Notes under the pieces: model-generated
The model's input: the letters and a program-made list of their open reading frames with translations, nothing else
What the model was told of the DNA's origin: nothing
The model's database searches: none
Position numbers and translations under genes: made by a program
Assembly: GCA_011525265.1 (NCBI GenBank)
Contig: WTHV01000138.1
Coordinates: 1-5,306 of the forward strand
DNA from: Alphaproteobacteria bacterium
Lineage (GTDB): Bacteria; Pseudomonadota; Alphaproteobacteria; Puniceispirillales; Puniceispirillaceae
DNA length: 5,306 nt
Direction of reading: 5' to 3'
Shown: piece after piece, positions 1 to 5,306 of the stretch
Position numbering within the stretch: the stretch's first letter is position 1
Layout of the letters: the number at the start of each line of letters is the position of its first letter

Positions 1-1497
1 TCTGTGGTTGAGCTAGAGAATTTTGGTGTGCCATTTTCACGCACAGAAGAAGGCAATATCTATCAGCGTCCATTTGGTGGTCATACGCTTGATTATGGTA
101 AATCAATGGCGCGTCGTGCTTGTGCCGCGGCTGATAGAACAGGTCATGCGATTTTGCATACGCTCTATCAGCAATGTCTACGTCATAGCGCAGAGTTCTT
201 TGTCGAATATTATGCGATTGACCTTATCATGGATGATGATGGCAGTTGCCGTGGTATCTTGGCCCTTTCAATGGAAGATGGCTCTATTCACCGTTTCCTA
301 GGCCAGCGTACGGTGCTTGCCACTGGTGGTTATGGGCGTGTCTATTTCTCATGTACATCAGCGCATACTTGCACAGGCGATGGCAATGCGATGGCACTTC
401 GTGCGGGCTTGCCGCTCCAAGATATGGAATTTGTGCAATTCCACCCAACAGGCGTTTATGGTGCGGGTGTGCTGATTACCGAAGGCGCTAGAGGTGAAGG
501 TGGTTACCTGACGAATTCAGAAGGCGAGCGTTTTATGGAACGCTATGCGCCAACGGCCAAAGATTTGGCAAGCCGCGATGTTGTCAGCCGCGCTATGACA
601 ATGGAAATTAATGAAGGCCGCGGTGTTGGCCCCAATAAAGACCATATCATGTTGCATCTAGAGCATATCGCACCAGAAACATTGCATGAGCGCCTGCCAG
701 GCATTACTGAGACAGCGAAGATTTTCTGTGGTGTTGATGTCACAAGAGAGCCTATCCCTGTATTGCCAACCGTGCATTATAATATGGGCGGCATTCCAAC
801 CAATTATCATGGTGAAGTTTTATCACCAACAGCTGATGATCCAAACCGTGTGGCACAAGGCCTGATGGCGATTGGTGAGGCAGCATGTGTGTCTGTTCAT
901 GGTGCAAACCGCCTTGGCACAAACTCGCTGCTTGATATTGTGGTGTTTGGCCGTGCGGCCGCTCATCGTGCAGCAGATGTGCTAACACCAGGGGCATCTC
1001 ATGCGCCTTTGACATCAGCTTCAACAGATAAGATTCTAGATCGCTTCGATAGAGCGCGCCATGCCAAGGGTAAGACCTCGGTTGGTGAATTACGCCTTGA
1101 TATGCAAAAGGCAATGCAGAAATATGCCGCCGTCTTCCGCTCTGGTGACAGCCTTACTGAAGGCGTGAAAGAGATGGATGAGATTGCGGCACAAATGTCT
1201 GATATTGGCATTCAAGACCGGTCTCTTGTATGGAATACTGATTTGGTTGAATCTCTTGAGCTTGAAAATCTGATGAGCCAGGCTTTGGTGACAATTCGTT
1301 CAGCAGATCAGCGCAAAGAATCACGTGGCGCCCATGCCCATGAAGATTTCCCAGATAGAGATGATGAGAATTGGATGAAGCATACCGTCATGTGGCTTGA
1401 TGAGAAAAATAACTCAAAGCTTGATTACCGTGATGTGACAATGACCACATTGACCAATGAAGTTGAACCAGTCCCGCCTGTGGCGCGAGTCTACTAA
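1..1497 (+). CDS. sdhA: Succinate dehydrogenase flavoprotein subunit, 5' end cut off by the window
   Basis: Catalytic subunit of succinate:quinone oxidoreductase (complex II), which oxidises succinate to fumarate on FAD at the cytoplasmic face of the inner membrane. The reading frame is open from base 1 and ends with TAA at 1495-1497, giving 498 visible residues. By alignment from memory with the 588-residue E. coli protein, about 95 N-terminal residues are missing, including the FAD dinucleotide-binding glycines and the histidine that binds FAD covalently. Numbering visible residues from base 1, the active-site positions are present: His148 in QFHPTG, Arg192 in SRDVVSR (the catalytic arginine), His259 in PTVHYNMGGIPT and Arg304 in HGANRLGTNSLLD. 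They match E. coli His242, Arg286, His354 and Arg399. The C-terminal part has the family segment ESRGAHAHEDFPDRDDENW and ends PPVARVY, like the E. coli end PPKIRTY. sdhB follows after 33 nt, so the two are probably co-transcribed. The identification is secure. Confidence 0.97.
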   Translation, partial: SVVELENFGVPFSRTEEGNIYQRPFGGHTLDYGKSMARRACAAADRTGHAILHTLYQQCLRHSAEFFVEYYAIDLIMDDDGSCRGILALSMEDGSIHRFLGQRTVLATGGYGRVYFSCTSAHTCTGDGNAMALRAGLPLQDMEFVQFHPTGVYGAGVLITEGARGEGGYLTNSEGERFMERYAPTAKDLASRDVVSRAMTMEINEGRGVGPNKDHIMLHLEHIAPETLHERLPGITETAKIFCGVDVTREPIPVLPTVHYNMGGIPTNYHGEVLSPTADDPNRVAQGLMAIGEAACVSVHGANRLGTNSLLDIVVFGRAAAHRAADVLTPGASHAPLTSASTDKILDRFDRARHAKGKTSVGELRLDMQKAMQKYAAVFRSGDSLTEGVKEMDEIAAQMSDIGIQDRSLVWNTDLVESLELENLMSQALVTIRSADQRKESRGAHAHEDFPDRDDENWMKHTVMWLDEKNNSKLDYRDVTMTTLTNEVEPVPPVARVY

Positions 1498-1530
1498 TTT
1501 TGGCATTAGCTGTTTTAAGGACAAAGTGAT

Positions 1531-2313
1531 ATGGCACAATTTACCCTGCCGAAAAATTCAAAGCCGATAAAAGGCGAATTTTATCCAGCCGCTGATGGTG
1601 CGACCAATACAAAGAATTTTCAGCTTTATCGCTGGTCACCTGATGATGATGAAAATCCGCGTATCGACACTTATGAGGTTGACCTTGATAGCTGTGGGCC
1701 AATGGTGCTCGATGCGCTTATCAAAATCAAAAATGAAATTGATAGCACAGTCACATTCCGCCGCTCTTGCCGTGAGGGGATTTGCGGGTCTTGTTCCATG
1801 AATATTGATGGCCAAAATACGCTTGCATGCTTGAAATCAATTGATGATATCAAAGGTGATGCGGCGATTTATCCCTTGCCTCATATGCCAGTTGTCAAAG
1901 ATTTGGTGCCAGACCTTAGCCATGCCTATGCGCAATTGACCTCGATTGAGCCATGGTTGAAATCAGAAACACCAGCACCAGAGGGCGGCGAGCGTAAGCA
2001 GTCACCTGAAGAGCGTGCAGAGATTGACGGGCTATGGGAATGTGTCTTGTGTTTTAGCTGTACAACATCTTGTCCGTCCTATTGGTGGAATGGTGATAGG
2101 TATCTTGGCCCCGCTGTGTTGCTTCAGGCCTATCGCTGGATTGCCGATAGCCGTGATGATCACACAGGCGAGCGTCTTGATGCCCTTGAAGATCCGTTCC
2201 GTCTTTATCGCTGTCATACCATTATGAATTGTGCGCAAACGTGCCCGAAAGGTCTGAACCCTGGCAAGGCGATTGGCGAAATCAAAAAATTGATGGTCGA
2301 ACGTCAAGGCTAG
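1531..2313 (+). CDS. sdhB: Succinate dehydrogenase iron-sulfur subunit
   Basis: Electron-transfer subunit of complex II, carrying electrons from SdhA-bound FAD through three Fe-S clusters to membrane quinone. It has 260 residues, the usual alphaproteobacterial length. The N-terminal ferredoxin-like domain holds the [2Fe-2S] cysteines Cys80, Cys85, Cys88 and Cys100 (RSCREGICGSC then LAC). The C-terminal domain has CVLCFSCTTSCP, giving Cys171, Cys174, Cys177 and Cys181, and CHTIMNCAQTCP, giving Cys228, Cys234 and Cys238. By family knowledge, Cys171/174/177/238 bind [4Fe-4S] and Cys181/228/234 bind [3Fe-4S]. Pro182, Trp185, Trp186 and His229 match quinone-pocket residues of E. coli SdhB (Pro160, Trp163, Trp164, His207). 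All eleven ligands are present, so the protein should be functional. The ATG start is supported by AAGGA at 1517-1521, nine bases upstream. The gene lies 33 nt after sdhA and 4 nt before the next gene. Confidence 0.98.
   Translation: MAQFTLPKNSKPIKGEFYPAADGATNTKNFQLYRWSPDDDENPRIDTYEVDLDSCGPMVLDALIKIKNEIDSTVTFRRSCREGICGSCSMNIDGQNTLACLKSIDDIKGDAAIYPLPHMPVVKDLVPDLSHAYAQLTSIEPWLKSETPAPEGGERKQSPEERAEIDGLWECVLCFSCTTSCPSYWWNGDRYLGPAVLLQAYRWIADSRDDHTGERLDALEDPFRLYRCHTIMNCAQTCPKGLNPGKAIGEIKKLMVERQG
2306..2309 (+). promoter_or_regulatory. Ribosome binding site supporting the TTG start of the zapE-like gene
   Basis: AAGG lies within the last two sense codons of sdhB (caa ggc), eight bases before TTG 2318. 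It is the only purine-rich stretch at suitable distance, and it supports this start. The short overlap suggests translation coupled to sdhB. Confidence 0.5.
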
Positions 2314-2317
2314 CGCT

Positions 2318-3460
2318 TTGAGCGGGGCCGGACATCACACCCCATTTGCACGCTATCAGGCGTTGCTAGATGAGGGTGTCTTGCAAAAAGATGATGGTCA
2401 AAGCCAGATAATGGCGGCACTTGACCATCTGTATTCGGACGTGCTGTCTCATCAGGGCGCCTCTCCTTCCTTATGGCAAAAGCTCACAAACGCATCTAAA
2501 TCACCTGCACCGAAAGGCTTGTATATTTACGGCGGTGTGGGGCGCGGTAAATCGCGTTTGATGGATATGTTTTATGACTGCTTGCCGCGCGGCATGGGCT
2601 TGCGGGTGCATTTCCATGATTTCATGGTAATGGCACATGATGCCATGAATGCGGCACGTAAAAACAGCGCTGATGATCCGATAATGACCGGCGCACAAGC
2701 GCTTTTATCTGGCAATAACACAACAGGCCAAGCACCATCTGTGTTATGTTTTGATGAGATGGAAGTCAGAGATATTGCTGATGCGATGATTGTCAAACGT
2801 CTGTTTGATGCGCTGTTCGATCAAAATATCACGATTGTGGCAACCTCTAACCGTCATCCTGATTCGCTCTATAAGGGCGGGTTGCATCGTGATAGGTTCT
2901 TGCCATTTATTGCCAAAATCAAAGCCCAATGCGACATTATTGAAATAGCTGATGGCAATGATTGGCGCGCCCGCCTTTTGGGCACAAATCCTCGCTGGTA
3001 CAGTCCTGCAAATGATGAAACAGATCGCAAAATAAGAGATCTTTTTGAGATGGTCACAGCGGATAAAGGTGCTGCTGCTGACTATGAATGTGTGATTGTC
3101 AAAGTTGCAGGGCGAGATATCGCCTTTGATAAGGTCGCCCATAATATTGCTTTTGTCTCGTTTGAGCAGCTTTGTGCGGTGCCTTTAGCGGCGCGTGATT
3201 ATGTGGCAATCGCAGATAGGCTGACAGGCCTTTTTATTACCGATATTCCGCAGCTTGGCAATGATGAGCAAAATGAAGCACGCCGCTTTATGTGGCTGAT
3301 AGATGCGCTCTATGATAGGGGGCGTTTTGTTGTCGCAAGCGCGCAAGCTGATATGGCTTCTCTTTATTCTGGTGATGCTTGGGCGTTTGAATTTGATAGA
3401 ACATTATCTCGTCTGCAAGAGATGACACGCCAGTCTTATGAGGGGGATGAAGGGCATTAA
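2318..3460 (+). CDS. zapE: AFG1/ZapE-family P-loop ATPase
   Basis: AAA-type ATPase of the AFG1/ZapE family. The E. coli member (ZapE, YhcM) associates with the division ring, and mitochondrial Afg1/LACE1 acts in respiratory-protein turnover. The 380 residues match the family length (about 375 in E. coli). Visible in order: an N-terminal helix FARYQALLDEGVLQKDDGQ (10-28), Walker A GGVGRGKS (72-79, Lys78), Walker B SVLCFDEMEV (141-150, Asp146-Glu147), a sensor-1-like TIVATSNRHP (Asn178), the family segment LYKGGLHRDRFLPFI (184-198), and the C-terminal signature FDRTLSRLQEM (359-369). A DYR motif usual after the core reads DWR (215-217). No signal peptide or membrane segment is seen. The start is TTG: the frame has no ATG or GTG between the upstream stop at 2291 and the conserved helix. 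It begins 4 nt after the sdhB stop, so it is likely in the sdh operon. Family is certain; the partner proteins are not. Confidence 0.93.
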   Translation: MSGAGHHTPFARYQALLDEGVLQKDDGQSQIMAALDHLYSDVLSHQGASPSLWQKLTNASKSPAPKGLYIYGGVGRGKSRLMDMFYDCLPRGMGLRVHFHDFMVMAHDAMNAARKNSADDPIMTGAQALLSGNNTTGQAPSVLCFDEMEVRDIADAMIVKRLFDALFDQNITIVATSNRHPDSLYKGGLHRDRFLPFIAKIKAQCDIIEIADGNDWRARLLGTNPRWYSPANDETDRKIRDLFEMVTADKGAAADYECVIVKVAGRDIAFDKVAHNIAFVSFEQLCAVPLAARDYVAIADRLTGLFITDIPQLGNDEQNEARRFMWLIDALYDRGRFVVASAQADMASLYSGDAWAFEFDRTLSRLQEMTRQSYEGDEGH

Positions 3461-3498
3461 ATGCCAGTATAGTTTCATATGTATTTAGCCAAATTTTC

Positions 3499-3527
3499 TT
3501 GTTAATTGCCCAAAAATTGTCTATAAA
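3499..3527 (+). promoter_or_regulatory. Candidate sigma70-type promoter for mdh
   Basis: TTGTTA (3499-3504, four of six matches to TTGACA) is separated by 17 bases from TATAAA (3522-3527, five of six matches to TATAAT). Transcription would begin near 3534 and give a leader of about 85 nt before the mdh ATG. It lies in the 158-nt AT-rich gap between zapE and mdh. AT-rich DNA gives such matches by chance, so this is a candidate. A weaker alternative is TTGAGG (3557-3562) with ACTAAT (3581-3586) at an 18-base spacing. Confidence 0.45.
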
Positions 3528-3534
3528 ACGCTCA

Positions 3535-3576
3535 TTCTTGTCGTCAAAAATCCAATTTGAGGCGATTCCACAAGAA
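3535..3576 (+). other. Possible imperfect stem-loop in the mdh leader
   Basis: Three consecutive segments can pair with three downstream segments in the correct nested order: TTCTTG (3535-3540) with CAAGAA (3571-3576), TCG (3541-3543) with CGA (3563-3565), and TCAAA (3544-3548) with TTTGA (3556-3560). The loop is seven bases, and GG and TTCCA form one-sided bulges. This gives 14 pairs, mostly A-U. It would begin right at the transcription start predicted from the candidate promoter. No known riboswitch or leader class is recognised, and stability was not computed. Confidence 0.25.
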
Positions 3577-3608
3577 AAACACTAATTCTATATCATAAAG
3601 CTCGGGGT

Positions 3609-3613
3609 GGGAG
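3609..3613 (+). promoter_or_regulatory. Ribosome binding site that sets the mdh start at ATG 3619
   Basis: GGGAG sits five bases before ATG 3619. An in-frame GTG at 3607 overlaps this site and would add four residues not usual in the family, whose alphaproteobacterial members begin MARxKIALIG. The ATG is therefore preferred. Confidence 0.75.
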
Positions 3614-3618
3614 ATATC

Positions 3619-4569
3619 ATGGCACGTAATAAAATTGCATTGATTGGGTCTGGCAATATTGGCGGTACTTTGGCGCTATTGGCAGGCTTGAAAGAAATGG
3701 GTGATGTCGTGTTATTCGATATCGCTGAAGGCATTCCACAAGGCAAAGCTCTTGATATTGCACAAGCAAGCCCTATCGAAGGCTTTAATGCGGCTGTATC
3801 TGGTGCGAATGATTACAGCGCCCTTGCTGATAGTGATGTTGTGATTGTGACAGCTGGTGTGGCGCGCAAGCCTGGCATGAGCCGTGATGATTTGATTGGC
3901 ATTAACACATCAGTGATGAAGCAAGTTGGCGCAGGCATCAAAGAAAATTGCCCGAATGCTTTTGTTATCTGTATTACAAACCCGCTTGATGCGATGGTTG
4001 GTGTTTTGCAGCGTGCTGCTGGGCTGCCAACAAATAAAATCGTTGGTATGGCAGGGGTTCTTGATTCAGCGCGTTTCCGCTATTTCTTGGCTGAAGAATT
4101 CAATGTGTCTGTTGAAGATGTCACAGCCTTTGTCTTAGGCGGTCATGGTGATAGCATGGTGCCCCTAACACGTTATTCAACAGTCGCTGGTATTCCTGTC
4201 CCAGATTTGATTGCTATGGGCTGGTCTACTGAAGAAAAAATTGCTGAAATCGTACAGCGCACCAGAGATGGTGGTGCAGAGATTGTTGGCCTGCTAAAGA
4301 CTGGCTCTGCTTTTTATGCGCCTGCCTCATCAGCGATTGAGATGGCAGAATCATATCTGAAAGACAAAAAGCGTGTGTTGCCATGTGCGGCCTATGTTGA
4401 TGGCGCTTATGGTCTTGATGGTATGTATGTTGGTGTGCCAGTCGTCCTTGGCAGCGACGGGGTGGAACGTGTTGTTGAAATTGCATTGAATGAAGAAGAA
4501 CAAGCCATGTTCAATCATTCTGTTGAAGCAGTGAAAACATTAAATGAAATTACTGAACGGGCTGAATAG
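3619..4569 (+). CDS. mdh: NAD-dependent malate dehydrogenase (LDH-like type)
   Basis: Oxidises malate to oxaloacetate with NAD+ in the cytoplasm, completing the TCA cycle. The product has 316 residues, close to the usual length of this LDH-like MDH group. The Rossmann fold opens with GSGNIGG (10-16), and Asp34 at the end of the second strand (VVLFDI) favours NAD over NADP. The active-site loop VARKPGMSRDDL (81-92) carries Arg83 and Arg89, which bind the substrate carboxylates; arginine at position 83 marks MDH rather than LDH, which has glutamine. Asn121 (ITNPLD), Arg152 (DSARFR) and the catalytic pair Asp149-His176 (GGHGDSM) are present. The start is ATG 3619, chosen over GTG 3607. The gene is 158 nt from zapE with a candidate promoter between. 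Its last codons and stop lie inside an intrinsic terminator. Function is secure. Confidence 0.97.
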   Translation: MARNKIALIGSGNIGGTLALLAGLKEMGDVVLFDIAEGIPQGKALDIAQASPIEGFNAAVSGANDYSALADSDVVIVTAGVARKPGMSRDDLIGINTSVMKQVGAGIKENCPNAFVICITNPLDAMVGVLQRAAGLPTNKIVGMAGVLDSARFRYFLAEEFNVSVEDVTAFVLGGHGDSMVPLTRYSTVAGIPVPDLIAMGWSTEEKIAEIVQRTRDGGAEIVGLLKTGSAFYAPASSAIEMAESYLKDKKRVLPCAAYVDGAYGLDGMYVGVPVVLGSDGVERVVEIALNEEEQAMFNHSVEAVKTLNEITERAE

Positions 4570-4579
4570 CCCGTTTTTT
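4556..4579 (+). terminator. Intrinsic terminator overlapping the mdh stop codon
   Basis: A perfect 8-bp stem, AACGGGCT (4556-4563) with AGCCCGTT (4568-4575), encloses the four-base loop GAAT, and a run of six T covers 4574-4579. The 5' arm codes for the end of Mdh and the TAG stop at 4567-4569 spans the loop and the 3' arm, so ribosomes terminating there could interfere with folding. Form and U-tract are those of a strong Rho-independent terminator. Confidence 0.9.
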
Positions 4580-4584
4580 CATGG

Positions 4585-4603
4585 CAAGCCTAGCTTGTTT
4601 TTT
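4585..4603 (+). terminator. Second, weaker terminator-like hairpin after mdh
   Basis: CAAGC (4585-4589) pairs with GCTTG (4593-4597) around a three-base loop CTA, followed by six T (4598-4603). The stem has only five pairs, so it would be weaker than the preceding terminator, but hairpin and U-tract are in the correct arrangement. It starts six bases after the first terminator's U-tract, so it could act as a backup. Confidence 0.6.
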
Positions 4604-4604
4604 C

Positions 4605-4622
4605 GAGACGCTTTTTCGTCTT
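4605..4622 (+). other. Small hairpin upstream of sucC
   Basis: AGACG (4606-4610) pairs with CGTCT (4617-4621) around CTTTTT, with a possible G-U pair at 4605/4622. There is no T-run after it, so it is not a terminator as read on this strand. It lies 16 bases before the sucC ribosome binding site and could be a processing or mRNA 5'-end structure, or chance. Confidence 0.3.
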
Positions 4623-4648
4623 ATCAAAGTAGATAATTGAGGTTTTAA

Positions 4649-5306
4649 ATGAATATTCATGAGCATCAGGCAAAAGCATTGCTAGCCGGTTACGGTGTGA
4701 ATGTCGCAAGAGGCCAAGCGGCTTTTAGCGTTGATGAAGCAGTTCAAGCTGCGGAAAAATTGGGTGGACCTGTATATGTGGTCAAGGCCCAAATTCATGC
4801 AGGCGGCAGAGGTAAAGCTGGTGGTGTCAGTGTTGTAAAAACATTAGATGAGGTGCGCTCAGAAGCAGAGCGTATGCTAGGGTCTGTTCTTGTTACACAT
4901 CAAACAGGCCCACAAGGCAAAGAGGTTCAGCGTCTTTATATCGAAGATGGGTGTGATATTGCCCGTGAATTATATCTCTCATTGCTTGTTGATAGAGCCT
5001 CTTCTCAAGTCACTGTTATTGCCTCTACTGAAGGTGGGATGGATATTGAGGAAGTTGCTGCAAGCACACCTGAAAAAATCCTCACCCTATCTATTGATCC
5101 TGCCACAGGCATGATGCCGCATCATGTGCGCCGCATTTGCTCAGAGCTTGGTCTAGCGGGAGATACTGCGAAAAAAGCAACCACATTTTTGCGCGGCATT
5201 TTCAGAGCTTTCTGTGAAAAAGACGCAGCTATGATTGAAATTAACCCGCTTGTTGTAACAGGCGAAGGTGATTTGATGGCGCTTGATGCGAAAATTGGCT
5301 TTGATG
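4649..5306 (+). CDS. sucC: Succinyl-CoA ligase (ADP/GDP-forming) beta subunit, 3' end cut off by the window
   Basis: Beta subunit of the cytoplasmic enzyme that converts succinyl-CoA, phosphate and ADP or GDP to succinate, CoA and ATP or GTP; the alpha partner SucD is expected just downstream. The frame is open from ATG 4649 to the window end, giving 219 complete codons of the 388 in E. coli. The visible part is the ATP-grasp domain, beginning MNIHEHQAKALLAGYGV. Nucleotide-site residues fall at the same numbers as in E. coli: Lys46 (VVKAQ), the Gly53-Arg54-Gly55 loop (AGGRGKAGG), Glu107 (ARELYL), and the metal ligands Asn199 (MIEINPLV) and Asp213 (ALDAK). Preference for ATP or GTP cannot be read here. 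The start is supported by TGAGG at 4638-4642, six bases upstream. The 79-nt gap from mdh holds two terminator-like hairpins, so sucC may depend on read-through or its own promoter; I see only weak promoter matches in the gap. Confidence 0.96.
   Translation, partial: MNIHEHQAKALLAGYGVNVARGQAAFSVDEAVQAAEKLGGPVYVVKAQIHAGGRGKAGGVSVVKTLDEVRSEAERMLGSVLVTHQTGPQGKEVQRLYIEDGCDIARELYLSLLVDRASSQVTVIASTEGGMDIEEVAASTPEKILTLSIDPATGMMPHHVRRICSELGLAGDTAKKATTFLRGIFRAFCEKDAAMIEINPLVVTGEGDLMALDAKIGFD

Noticed and set aside
4..6. GTG at base 4 as the start of the sdhA frame
   Set aside because: The frame is open through base 1 and the protein is about 95 residues short at this point, lacking the FAD-binding start of the family. 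The gene continues upstream of the window.
752..1114. 120-codon open frame on the minus strand inside sdhA
   Set aside because: It is opposite conserved sdhA sequence, with His- and Gln-rich low-information translation typical of an antisense shadow.
2744..3142. 132-codon open frame on the minus strand inside the zapE-like gene
   Set aside because: It lies wholly opposite a well-supported gene, and its translation resembles no family I recognise. It is a shadow frame.
3453..3465. Hairpin GGCAT-TAA-ATGCC around the zapE stop codon, as a terminator
   Set aside because: The stem has only five pairs and is followed by AGTATAG rather than a T-run, so it does not meet the form of an intrinsic terminator.
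3494..3578. Complementary octamers TTTTCTTG (3494-3501) and CAAGAAAA (3571-3578)
   Set aside because: They are 69 bases apart in AT-rich DNA, and the first overlaps the candidate -35 box upstream of the predicted transcript. A chance match is likely.
3607..3609. GTG as the mdh start
   Set aside because: It overlaps the GGGAG ribosome binding site, and the resulting four extra residues are not usual in the family. ATG 3619 fits spacing and family start.
4632..4637. GATAAT as a -10 box for sucC
   Set aside because: Transcription would start at about 4644, after the TGAGG ribosome binding site, and no good -35 box lies at the right distance.
1..5306. A new or accessory system (defence, mobile or toxin genes)
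   Set aside because: All five genes are recognised core genes in an order usual for Alphaproteobacteria, with no repeats, broken genes or abrupt change in base use.

Overview
The window is a stretch of a TCA-cycle gene cluster, all on the + strand, in the order sdhA (3' part) - sdhB - zapE/AFG1-like ATPase - mdh - sucC (5' part). This order, the alphaproteobacterial/mitochondrial style of the SdhA and SdhB sequences, and an LDH-like MDH followed directly by succinyl-CoA ligase point to an alphaproteobacterium. Base composition is moderate (spot counts of lines roughly 43-58% G+C in genes, much lower between genes). That would fit a marine or other mid-GC lineage such as SAR116-like bacteria, but the exact lineage is an inference I cannot test here.

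Layout: 1-1497 is the C-terminal five-sixths of the succinate dehydrogenase flavoprotein. A 33-nt gap follows, then 1531-2313 is the complete iron-sulfur subunit. Four nucleotides later, 2318-3460 is a complete AFG1/ZapE-family ATPase that appears to use a TTG start. A 158-nt AT-rich gap (3461-3618) contains a plausible sigma70-type promoter and a possible folded leader. The complete malate dehydrogenase gene starts at ATG 3619 and ends at 4569, with its stop codon inside a strong intrinsic terminator. A second terminator-like hairpin and a third small hairpin lie in the 79-nt gap before sucC (4649 to the window end), which is cut off after 219 codons.

How the genes work together: SdhAB oxidise succinate to fumarate and pass electrons to quinone. 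Mdh oxidises malate to oxaloacetate. SucC, with SucD expected just downstream, makes succinate and ATP or GTP from succinyl-CoA. The AFG1-like ATPase is not a TCA enzyme; its place between sdhB and mdh suggests a role in maintaining membrane or respiratory proteins. The transcription signals suggest at least two, perhaps three, units: sdh-zapE, mdh, and sucC onward, with some read-through possible.

I found no mobile element, CRISPR array, RNA gene, broken gene or undescribed system. This is an ordinary core-metabolism region; the points worth checking are regulatory.
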